Shown: positions 1 through 6,431 of the stretch, in pieces | How the letters are laid out: each line of letters begins with the position of its first letter | How positions within the stretch are numbered: position 1 is the stretch's first letter | Origin: an uncultured Collinsella sp. | GTDB lineage: Bacteria; Actinomycetota; Coriobacteriia; Coriobacteriales; Coriobacteriaceae | DNA: 18,374 nt | NCBI GenBank assembly: GCA_902490325.1 | Contig: CABUDJ010000039.1 | Location: 1-18,374, forward strand | Direction: 5' to 3' | Position numbers and translations under genes: made by a program | Notes under the pieces: generated by a model | Told to the model about the DNA's origin: nothing | Database searches by the model: none | The model's input: the letters and a program-made list of their open reading frames with translations, nothing else

Positions 1-882
1 ACAAGATCTTTCGGCAGCGAGCCGTACCTGTTCTGTTTTCAGCATGATTGGGATGCATTGACGCCGGCGGAGCGAGCGCTGAGGACTATCAAAGGGCTTG
101 CGGAATTTCATCCCGATTGGGCGTTTTGGGGCTATGACGCGGCGCTTTTGTGGGGTCTGGAGGTGCCGAATGATCTGCTCGGGCCGCGCTTTCTTGTTAA
201 GACGGGTTGTTCGGTGACGTTGAGCGGCGGGTGCAGGTTGTTGCGTCCGCAGATGGCGGGCGCGCTCGAGCGTGTTGATGGCGTGCGGGTGACGTCGTTT
301 TGGCGCACGGTGGAGGATTGCTTACTGCGTGCGCCGTTCTCCTACGGGTTGGCGATTGCCGATTCTGCACTGCGGGCGAAAGGCGTATCACGTTGGGATT
401 TGTGCGAGCGCCTCCGCGCCGATTGCGAGGGCAGGCGAGGGTATCGCAGGGCACAGGTGATTGCGTCGTATGCGGACGGGCTGTCCGAAAACGGCGGCAA
501 GTCTCGGTTCCGAGCGTTCTTTATTGCGTACGGCTTTCCAGTTCCGGAGCTGCAGGTGGAGTTTCGCGACCCGCTCGATTCGAGCCAGGTGTTTCGCGTC
601 GACTATTTTTGGCGGCTCGAGAACGGGACGTGTGTCATCGGCGAGCTCGACGGGAAGGGAAAGTATACCCTGCAGGATGGTGGGGATCGGGGGTCGGTCG
701 ACCCATTCGTGGCAGAACGTCAACGGGAGTCCCATCTGACAATGCTCGGGCACAAGGTGCTTCGGTTTACGTTTGATGAGCTCAAGAATCCGGGGAAGCT
801 GGTTGAGAAGATGAGGTTGGCGGGTATTCCGCGACGGCCCGATTTGGCTGAGGAGTGGAGACGTCAGTGGTATGGGCGCTGA
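1..882 (+). CDS. AbiEi-like / DUF559 (PD-(D/E)XK-like) protein, 5' end outside window
   Basis: The reading frame is open from base 1, so the protein begins before the window; 293 residues are visible and it stops at TGA 880-882. A TTG at 58 is in frame but has no reason to be the start. The middle carries the pattern of actinobacterial AbiEi-type proteins: a 'GYDAALLWGL' stretch (compare the usual S-H-x-S-A-A-x-L-H-G-L) and 'RTVEDCLLRAPF..GLAIADSALR' near visible residues 102-125. The C-terminus looks like DUF559, a Vsr/PD-(D/E)XK-type nuclease fold: VDYFW (D201), then E215-L-D217-G-K219, then a terminal 'LGHKVLRFTFDEL'. In this family the N-terminal region normally binds DNA; whether the nuclease fold is active is unknown. 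No partner toxin gene (AbiEii) is next to it, so a toxin-antitoxin role is not supported. A 57-bp inverted repeat starts 8 bp after the stop. Confidence 0.75.
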   Translation, partial: TRSFGSEPYLFCFQHDWDALTPAERALRTIKGLAEFHPDWAFWGYDAALLWGLEVPNDLLGPRFLVKTGCSVTLSGGCRLLRPQMAGALERVDGVRVTSFWRTVEDCLLRAPFSYGLAIADSALRAKGVSRWDLCERLRADCEGRRGYRRAQVIASYADGLSENGGKSRFRAFFIAYGFPVPELQVEFRDPLDSSQVFRVDYFWRLENGTCVIGELDGKGKYTLQDGGDRGSVDPFVAERQRESHLTMLGHKVLRFTFDELKNPGKLVEKMRLAGIPRRPDLAEEWRRQWYGR

Positions 883-890
883 GAGGTTTT

Positions 891-947
891 GTCTCGATCT
901 GTAACATCAGGGGGCCCAATAACCCAGTACCTGTTACAGATTGAGAC
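891..947 (+). repeat. 57-bp inverted-repeat element, copy 1
   Basis: The left arm GTCTCGATCTGTAACA (891-906) faces the right arm TGTTACAGATTGAGAC (932-947) across a 25-nt spacer. The arms pair at every position except one G/T, which would be a G-U wobble in RNA. Total length is exactly 57 bp, as in the copies at 6333, 9829 and 9910. It lies just after the DUF559 gene. No run of T follows, so it is not a standard terminator. Confidence 0.85.
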
Positions 948-1096
948 ATTTCCCTGGTTTCGCTGGGGTGGGACTGCAACGTATTCCGTCCCCCACATCC
1001 TCTCGTCCCTCCGTTAACCGATATGTTCGACTTTAGGTCGCTGCATTAGGTGATAATGGACAAATGTTCAAGTTAATCGTGAGGGAGGAGCTCGAT

Positions 1097-2467
1097 ATGG
1101 CGTCTGCCGATCGTTCCACGTTGTTTATCAATGCGACCATCCTAGATGGTTCGGAACATATGGAGCCGCAGCCCGACATGGCCGTGGCCGTTGAGCGCGG
1201 TGTCATCACGTGGATGGGGCCGAGTGCTGTGGCGCAGGCGCCTGCAGGTGCCGAGGTCATCGACCTGGCAGGTGCGTATCTCATGCCAGGCCTCATCAAT
1301 ATGCATGTGCATCTGTGCGGTTCGGGCAAGCCGGTTTCGGCGGGCGATGCAGGCGCGCTGATGAAGAAGCTCGATAATCCCGTGGGGCGCGCCATCGTGC
1401 GCCATATTCTTAAGGGCAGCGCCCAACAACAACTGGCAAGCGGCGTGACCACGGTGCGCGGCGCGGGCGACCCACTGTTTGCCGACATCGCCGTTCGTAA
1501 TGCCATCGACGCCGGCAAGTATCAAGGTCCTCGCCTGGTGGCGCCGGGAACGGGCGTCACGGTGCCGGGCGGCCATGGTGCGGGCTTGTTCGCCCAGGTG
1601 GCAAACAGTCCCGCCGAGGCAGCCGAACAGGTGCGCGACCTGTATGCGCGCGGTGCCGACGTCATTAAGCTGTTCGTAACGGGCGGTGTGTTCGATGCGA
1701 CCGAGGTGGGCGAGCCGGGCGTGCTGCGTATGCCGGTGGAGGTTGCCGCGGCGGCGTGCAAGGCGGCGCACGATATGGGCCTTCCTGTTATGGCTCATGT
1801 TGAGAGTACCGAGGGCGTGAAGGCCGCGCTTGAGGCCGGCGTTGACACGATTGAGCACGGCGCTCCGCTGACGCCCGAGATCCTGGAGCTGTACCGTGGC
1901 GCCGCGGGTACACAGCTTGAGGGGCGCGCGCCGAGTGTGACCTGCACCATCAGCCCGGCGCTGCCGTTTGTACTGCTCGATCCGGAGAAGACTCATTCGA
2001 CCGATACACAAAAGAAGAACGGCGACATCGTGTGCTCGGGCATCATCGAGAGCGCCCGTGCCGCACTGGAAGCTGGCGTTAAGGTGGGCCTTGGCACGGA
2101 CTCGAGCTGCCCGTTCGTGACGCAGTACGACATGTGGCGTGAGGTGGCCTATTTTGCCAAGTACGTGGGCGTGAGCAACGCCTTCGCGCTGCATACGGCC
2201 ACGCAGGTCAATGCCGAGCTGCTGGGGCTGGGCGGCGAGACCGGCACGGTCGAGTGCGGTAAGGCCGCCGATATCCTGGTGACGCGCGAGAACCCGCTCG
2301 ATGACCTGTGCGCTCTGCATGAGCCGATACACGTGATGTGTCGCGGTGACCTGGTGCGCAAGCTGAAGGTCAAGCACATCCCCGAGGTTGACGCCGAGCT
2401 CGACGCGATTATGGCCATGCCTGCCGAGGCGTTGGCCGAGGAGCTTGCCCGCGACGGCGTGGCGTAA
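1097..2467 (+). CDS. Metal-dependent amidohydrolase (PF01979 family)
   Basis: This is a 456-residue amidohydrolase, a cytoplasmic TIM-barrel hydrolase that cleaves amide or related bonds with one or two metal ions. Expected ligands are visible: H70-V-H72 in 'PGLINMHVH', the likely carboxylated lysine K191 in 'ADVIKLFVTGG', H234 in 'VMAHVES', H254 in 'TIEHG' and D335 in 'GLGTDSS'. The C-terminal 'GTVECGKAADILV' is the usual small beta-sandwich return. The pattern resembles the imidazolonepropionase/Xaa-Pro dipeptidase branch, but the substrate cannot be read from sequence. I chose ATG 1097 because GGAGGAG sits 6 bp upstream (1084-1090); an in-frame ATG at 1064 lacks a comparable site. A GATAAT at 1052-1057 could be a -10 box, but no convincing -35 is seen. 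The gene ends at the shared terminator at 2519-2553. Confidence 0.88.
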   Translation: MASADRSTLFINATILDGSEHMEPQPDMAVAVERGVITWMGPSAVAQAPAGAEVIDLAGAYLMPGLINMHVHLCGSGKPVSAGDAGALMKKLDNPVGRAIVRHILKGSAQQQLASGVTTVRGAGDPLFADIAVRNAIDAGKYQGPRLVAPGTGVTVPGGHGAGLFAQVANSPAEAAEQVRDLYARGADVIKLFVTGGVFDATEVGEPGVLRMPVEVAAAACKAAHDMGLPVMAHVESTEGVKAALEAGVDTIEHGAPLTPEILELYRGAAGTQLEGRAPSVTCTISPALPFVLLDPEKTHSTDTQKKNGDIVCSGIIESARAALEAGVKVGLGTDSSCPFVTQYDMWREVAYFAKYVGVSNAFALHTATQVNAELLGLGGETGTVECGKAADILVTRENPLDDLCALHEPIHVMCRGDLVRKLKVKHIPEVDAELDAIMAMPAEALAEELARDGVA

Positions 2468-2518
2468 GCGCGCGATATGGCGATGCGACAAGGGGGCAAT
2501 CCTTTTGTCATAATTAGA

Positions 2519-2557
2519 AAAAGCCGAGGTCTCAACACGAGGCCTCGGCTTTTATTT
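2519..2557. terminator. Bidirectional rho-independent terminator
   Basis: A perfect 11-bp stem AAAAGCCGAGG (2519-2529) / CCTCGGCTTTT (2543-2553) with a 13-nt loop is flanked by A-rich sequence on the left and TTTATTT on the right, so it can work on both strands. It lies between the convergent amidohydrolase (+) and zinc-ribbon protein (-). Confidence 0.9.
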
Positions 2558-2574
2558 GTCCCATGGTATGGCGG

Positions 2575-3048
2575 CTATGAGCGCGTCTCCATCTTGGCAT
2601 GGCACTTGGGGCAGGTGACGCGGATCTTGCCTTTGCCCTTGGGAACGGAGAGCATCTGGCCGCAGTTGGGGCACTTGAGATAGGCCGTGGTCTTGCGGCC
2701 CTTCCACATCTTCTTGGCTGTGCGCTTGGCACGTTCAAAGTCTTCCTTGCTCGTGCCGGCTGCGCGCGAGGCGTTGGCCGCCGCGGCGCCGCCGCCCAAG
2801 CTGGCGACGAACTTACCCAGGCCGGGGACATTTGCGGTCGCGGCGACAAAAGCCTCGTTCTCCTTACGGCGCGCGTTGACGTTTTTAGACAGGCCGCGCA
2901 GCACGCCGATGGCGATGACGGCGATGGCGATCCAGCTGAGCCACTGGATGCGAGCCATCGAGCCGATCATTGCGATGATGACGCCGGCAAAGCCCAGCAC
3001 GATGGTAAGTTCGTCGGCGCCGTTGCGACCTTTCATAAAGTCATTCAT
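2575..3048 (-). CDS. Small membrane protein with C-terminal zinc ribbon
   Basis: This 157-residue protein has two predicted membrane segments at about residues 14-34 and 36-52. A basic, Ala/Gly-rich linker follows (about 55-120), then a zinc ribbon with C126-x2-C129 ... C146-x2-C149 ('CPNCGQ' and 'CPKCHAK'). The ribbon should be cytoplasmic if the short loop is outside. I do not recognise a specific function; such proteins are usually listed as zinc-ribbon domain proteins. I start it at ATG 3048, preceded by GGAAGG about 8 bp upstream. The frame stays open further upstream, but that part runs through the palindromic repeat 3096-3158 and is not likely coding. It shares the terminator at 2519-2553 with the convergent amidohydrolase. 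Confidence 0.75.
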   Translation of the reverse strand: MNDFMKGRNGADELTIVLGFAGVIIAMIGSMARIQWLSWIAIAVIAIGVLRGLSKNVNARRKENEAFVAATANVPGLGKFVASLGGGAAAANASRAAGTSKEDFERAKRTAKKMWKGRKTTAYLKCPNCGQMLSVPKGKGKIRVTCPKCHAKMETRS

Positions 3049-3095
3049 GCGAATTGCCTTCCGTTCGATCTTCTGCACGCCTTTATACCCGATTT

Positions 3096-3158
3096 GGTGC
3101 ATGGGGGACAGGTTAATCTGCACCAAGGTGGTGCAAACGTACCTGTCCCCAATGCCCC
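3096..3158. repeat. REPIN-like palindrome, short form (GGGGACAGGT...TGCACCA arms)
   Basis: Two 30-nt arms, 3096-3125 and 3129-3158, face each other around a 3-nt centre (AGG). Each holds GGGGACAGGT and ends inward with TGCACCA. The arms match imperfectly. The same arm flanks the longer element at 12541-12682. The position between two minus-strand genes and the dispersed copies suggest a REP/REPIN element mobilised in trans by a RAYT-type transposase; no such gene is in the window. Confidence 0.8.
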
Positions 3159-3160
3159 AA

Positions 3161-3433
3161 TTACTTGGAGAGTTTGTCGACGACGCGTTCGATTTCGGCG
3201 AGTTTGGCGGCTTTGAGGTCTTCGTCGCCCGATTCGATTGCCGAAGTCACGCAGCCCTCGATATGCGCCTTGAGCACGTCGGCGTTAATGCGCGCGAGGA
3301 GCGCCTGTGTTGCCATGAGCTGCGTGGAGATGTCGACGCAATAGCGGTCCTCATCGACCATCCGCAAGATGCCGTCGATCTGGCCGCGTGCCGTCTTGAG
3401 CATGCGGGTCACCGATTTGTGGTCTGCCATCAT
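3161..3433 (-). CDS. csoR: CsoR-type copper-sensing transcriptional repressor
   Basis: This 90-residue all-helical protein belongs to the CsoR/RcnR (DUF156) family: '...VTRMLKTARGQIDGI' followed by the metal-site helix. The Cu(I) ligand set is visible as C32, H57 and C61. Spacings of 25 and 4 are the same as Cys36-His61-Cys65 of Mycobacterium tuberculosis CsoR, and argue for copper over nickel/cobalt (RcnR) or persulfide (CstR) sensing. The longer open frame upstream (to 3766) overlaps copZ and is not real. GAGGA lies 6 bp before ATG 3433; ATG 3430 is an equally possible start. It is the last gene of copA-copZ-csoR, 38 bp after copZ. Its expected operator is the ACCCCCTGGGGGT palindrome at the copA promoter, giving autoregulation. 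Confidence 0.93.
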   Translation of the reverse strand: MMADHKSVTRMLKTARGQIDGILRMVDEDRYCVDISTQLMATQALLARINADVLKAHIEGCVTSAIESGDEDLKAAKLAEIERVVDKLSK

Positions 3434-3471
3434 GGCGGGTCCTCGTTTCTGGTCGGGGTGCGCGTGGGTCG

Positions 3472-3693
3472 TTACGCGGCGGTTACGGACAGGGCATGGA
3501 ATTTCTCGCCGGCGCCCTCGACGGCGGCGGCGAGCTGCTCGGCGGTCACGGTGTCGGCGCACTCTACCTGGACGGTCTGGGTCTCGTGATCGGCATCGGC
3601 GTCGGTCACGCCGGCAACGTTGAGCAGCGCGGTCTCGACGGTGGCATCGCAATGGCCGCACATGAGGCCGGAAGTCTTGATTGTGAAACGCAT
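3472..3693 (-). CDS. copZ: Heavy-metal-associated domain protein, CopZ-like copper chaperone
   Basis: This 73-residue single HMA (ferredoxin-like beta-alpha-beta-beta-alpha-beta) domain carries the Cu(I)-binding loop as 'GLMCGHCDATV' (C12 and C15), close to the usual G-M-x-C-x-x-C. Such chaperones carry Cu(I) in the cytoplasm to CopA or CsoR. The first base matches ATG 3693 with AGAGAGGAA just upstream. The frame continues upstream to 3804, but that extension encodes the arms of the 86-bp palindrome and has no HMA homology, so it is excluded. The gene sits between copA (147 bp upstream) and csoR (38 bp downstream). Confidence 0.92.
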   Translation of the reverse strand: MRFTIKTSGLMCGHCDATVETALLNVAGVTDADADHETQTVQVECADTVTAEQLAAAVEGAGEKFHALSVTAA

Positions 3694-3722
3694 GGATATT
3701 CCTCTCTGTTGTGTCGGCTTTC

Positions 3723-3808
3723 CCAGGCACCCGACCTTGACCTTCAAGCCGTCGCTCGCGTACCAAAGTACGCGTCGCTCCTCTTTCAGGTCAATCTCGG
3801 GCACCTGG
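3723..3808. repeat. 86-bp symmetric palindrome between copA and copZ
   Basis: Nested inverted repeats share one centre (between 3765 and 3766). The inner arms CGCGTAC (3757-3763) and GTACGCG (3768-3774) are perfect. The outer arms 3723-3744 and 3787-3808 pair at most positions, starting with CCAGG/CCTGG at the ends. Between them a symmetric unpaired stretch carries GTCGCT on one side and TCGCTC on the other. No T tract follows on the minus strand. It could slow transcription or stabilise mRNA between copA and copZ, or be a REP-type mobile palindrome. Confidence 0.8.
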
Positions 3809-3840
3809 AAAACCCGTTCTAAATGGACTTAATGGTGAGC

Positions 3841-6180
3841 TTATTTTGCCACTTTTGGCTTAAAGGATTTTAAGCGCAGCGCATTGCTTACGACGCACAC
3901 GCTCGACAGGCTCATGGCCGCGGCGCCAAACATCGGCGAGAGTTGCCAACCGGTGAGGGGGAAGAACACACCCGCCGCCAGCGGAATGCCGATGCCGTTG
4001 TAGAACAGCGCCCAGAACAGGTCCTGCTTGATGTTGCGGATCGTGGCGCGCGAAAGCTCGATGGCGCGGGCGACATCCATGAGGTCGCTGCGCATGAGTA
4101 CCACGTCGGCGCCCTCCTTGGCGATGTCGGCGCCGGTGCCGATAGCGAGGCCCACGTCGGCGCGCGCCAGGGCGGGTGAGTCGTTGATGCCGTCGCCCAC
4201 CATGGCGACCTTGCTGCCCGCATCCTGCAGCTCGCGTACGTGGTGCTCCTTGTCGGCGGGGAGGACGTCGGCGATGACCTGTTCGCTGCTCAGCCCCACG
4301 CGGCGGGCGATTGCTTCGGCCGTCACACGGTTATCGCCGGTGAGCATGCGCACGTCGACGCCGAGCTTGCGGAGCGCGGCGATGGCCTCGGCGCTCGTCT
4401 CTTTGACCTCGTCGGCCACGGCGATGGTACCGGCAAGCTCGCCGTTCTTGGCAAAGAACAGCGGCGTCTTGCCCTCGGCGGCAAATTGCTCGGCAAGACC
4501 CGCGGGCACGGTAACGCCCAGCTCGTCCATCAGGCGTACGTTGCCGGCTGCAATGGCGTTTTGCCCTTCGCGCGCCGTAACGCCTCGTCCGGGCACGGCC
4601 GCAAAGTCCTCGACCATGCGCGCGACGATCCCGCGTGTCTCGCACTCGGCCATAATCGCCTCGGCCAGCGGGTGCTCACTTGAGCGCTCCAGCGCAGCGG
4701 CCAGCTTGAGCAGCGCCTTTTTGCTCATGGCGGGCGAGTCGTCGGCGCGCGTGGCCACTACGATATCGGTCACGGCAGGCTTGCCGCGGGTGACCGTGCC
4801 CGTCTTATCGAGCACCACGGTGCCCACGCTGCGCAGGTTCTCCAGCGCCTCGGCACTCTTAAACAGAATGCCCATCTCGGCGCCCTTGCCGGTGCCGACC
4901 ATAATGGCGACGGGCGTGGCCAGGCCCAGCGCGCACGGGCAGCTGATCACCAGCACGGCGACGGCGGAGGTGAGCGCTTCGTTGACGCTTTCGGTCAGTG
5001 CCATCCACACCAAGAAGGTCACGGCCGAGATCACGAACACCACGGGCACAAACACGCCGGCGACCTTGTCGGCCAGTCGAGCAATGGGCGCCTTGGTGGC
5101 GTTGGCGTCCTCGACGAGCTGGACAATCTTGGCGAGCGACGTGTCGGCGCCCACGCGTGTGGCGCGGAAGGTAAACGAGCCGGTGCGGTTGACAGTGGCG
5201 GCGTTGACGGTGTCGCCGGCGGTCTTTTCCACGGGGATGGACTCGCCGGTCAGCGCGCTCTCGTCCACGGCCGAGCTGCCCTCGAGCACCACGCCATCGA
5301 CGGGGATGGACTCGCCGGGGCGCACGCGCAGGACCTGGCCGGGAAGGATACTGTCGACGTCGACGGTGGCCTCGCTGCCGTCCTCTGCCACGACGGTCGC
5401 GGTCTTGGGCGCCAGGTCGATCAGCGCCTCGATAGTGCCGCCGGTCTTGGACTTGCTGCGCGTCTCGAGGTATTTGCCCACGGTGACCAGCGACAGGATC
5501 GTGCCCGCACTCTCAAAATACAGATTGTCCATGCCCGTCATCATGGTCTCGTGGACCTGACCCGCGGCTAATTGGTCGGCCATGATGAACATGGCGTAGA
5601 GCGACCAGGCGATGGAGGCGGTGGCGCCCACGGCAATAAGGGCGTCCATAGTAGGCGCGCCGTGCGCGAGTGATTTAAACCCGTTGATAAAGTACGCGTC
5701 GTTGACGTAGACGATGGGAATGAGCAGGACGAGCTCGGTGAGCGCGAGCGTCATGCTGTGGGTGTGGTCGGTGAAGATGCCGGGCAGCGGCCAGCCGAGC
5801 ATGTGCCCCATGCCTATGTAGAACAGTGGGACAAGGAATACGATCGAGACGATGAGGCGGGTGCGCATGGCAGAGGCGGCGGCCTCCAACTTTTTGGTCG
5901 GCGACTCCATATGGGTGACGCCAGACCTGGCCTGCGAGCTGCCGCTTTGGACAGCGTCGGTGCCCGTGCTGATGGGCGAGGCCGAGTAGCCAGCGCGATC
6001 GACAGCGGTGCAGATATCGTCGGGGGAGACCTGCGCAGGGTCGTAGTCCACCAGCATAGAGCCGGCGAGCAGATTGACCGCGACGCTCTCGACGCCGTCG
6101 AGCTTGCTGACGGCACGGTCCACGTGCGCTTGGCACGCGGCGCACGTCATGCCGCCCACGTCAAACTTATCTTGAGCCAT
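3841..6180 (-). CDS. copA: Cu(I)-exporting P1B-type ATPase
   Basis: This 779-residue heavy-metal P-type ATPase exports Cu(I) across the cytoplasmic membrane. Domain order: one N-terminal HMA domain with G-M-T-C13-A-A-C16; a non-conserved linker (about 70-100); membrane helices from about 106; actuator with T311-G-E-S; the transmembrane metal site C414-P-C416; phosphorylation motif D458-K-T-G-T; nucleotide-binding H503-P504; hinge G662-D-G-I-N-D. The last helices carry Y727-N728 and M756-S-L-S-S, the copper-type (P1B-1) signature. The length is normal for a CopA with one HMA domain. AAAGGAG lies 5 bp before ATG 6180. It is first in copA-copZ-csoR and is preceded by a promoter with a CsoR-type operator. 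Confidence 0.96.
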   Translation of the reverse strand: MAQDKFDVGGMTCAACQAHVDRAVSKLDGVESVAVNLLAGSMLVDYDPAQVSPDDICTAVDRAGYSASPISTGTDAVQSGSSQARSGVTHMESPTKKLEAAASAMRTRLIVSIVFLVPLFYIGMGHMLGWPLPGIFTDHTHSMTLALTELVLLIPIVYVNDAYFINGFKSLAHGAPTMDALIAVGATASIAWSLYAMFIMADQLAAGQVHETMMTGMDNLYFESAGTILSLVTVGKYLETRSKSKTGGTIEALIDLAPKTATVVAEDGSEATVDVDSILPGQVLRVRPGESIPVDGVVLEGSSAVDESALTGESIPVEKTAGDTVNAATVNRTGSFTFRATRVGADTSLAKIVQLVEDANATKAPIARLADKVAGVFVPVVFVISAVTFLVWMALTESVNEALTSAVAVLVISCPCALGLATPVAIMVGTGKGAEMGILFKSAEALENLRSVGTVVLDKTGTVTRGKPAVTDIVVATRADDSPAMSKKALLKLAAALERSSEHPLAEAIMAECETRGIVARMVEDFAAVPGRGVTAREGQNAIAAGNVRLMDELGVTVPAGLAEQFAAEGKTPLFFAKNGELAGTIAVADEVKETSAEAIAALRKLGVDVRMLTGDNRVTAEAIARRVGLSSEQVIADVLPADKEHHVRELQDAGSKVAMVGDGINDSPALARADVGLAIGTGADIAKEGADVVLMRSDLMDVARAIELSRATIRNIKQDLFWALFYNGIGIPLAAGVFFPLTGWQLSPMFGAAAMSLSSVCVVSNALRLKSFKPKVAK

Positions 6181-6227
6181 GGCTTCTCCTTTCTGTGACG
6201 TAGTGTCGGAAATGTTAACCTGCCGAT

Positions 6228-6258
6228 ACTATACACCCATACCCCCTGGGGGTGTCTA
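6228..6258 (-). promoter_or_regulatory. copA promoter with embedded CsoR-type operator
   Basis: On the minus strand TAGACA (6258-6253) and TATAGT (6233-6228) are candidate -35 and -10 boxes separated by 19 bp; a 17-bp alternative uses TGTATA. The spacer contains the perfect palindrome ACCCCCTGGGGGT (6241-6253), the G-tract/C-tract form known for CsoR operators (TACCC...GGGTA type). The placement fits direct repression by the CsoR encoded at the end of the same operon. The leader to the copA ATG is about 45 nt. Confidence 0.8.
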
Positions 6259-6332
6259 GTACAGAAAGAAATGTATGACATTTCGTTACAGATGAGGGTG
6301 GTTGGTTGGCCGATGAACCGTCCCAACCAATC

Positions 6333-6389
6333 ATCTCAATCTGTAACATCTAGCAGGGAAAATGACCTCTAACTGTTACAGATTGAGAC
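6333..6389 (+). repeat. 57-bp inverted-repeat element, copy 2
   Basis: The left arm ATCTCAATCTGTAACA (6333-6348) and right arm TGTTACAGATTGAGAC (6374-6389) are fully complementary over 15 bp, with a 25-nt spacer. Length is again exactly 57 bp and orientation matches the other copies. It lies 42 bp past the 3' end of the kinase gene and upstream of copA. A degenerate solitary arm (GTTACAGATGAGG) sits at 6285-6297. Confidence 0.85.
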
Positions 6390-6431
6390 AATTGCCGGGG
6401 AGGGGTCCCGTCACGGCAAGACGCCCGCCGC

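Noticed and set aside
891..947. The 57-bp element as a rho-independent terminator.
   Set aside because: No T tract follows any copy, and copies 3 and 4 lie upstream of both neighbouring genes.
1142..2491. A 449-residue His/Arg-rich open frame antisense to the amidohydrolase.
   Set aside because: Composition typical of a reverse-frame shadow; it runs over the terminator side and has no recognised motif.
3694..3804. An N-terminal extension of CopZ of 37 residues.
   Set aside because: It is encoded by the palindrome arms, has no HMA homology, and a good ribosome site supports the start at 3693.
4028..5560. A 510-residue Ser/Ala/Thr-rich open frame antisense to copA.
   Set aside because: Shadow of the high-GC copA codons; the copA frame holds all P-type ATPase motifs.
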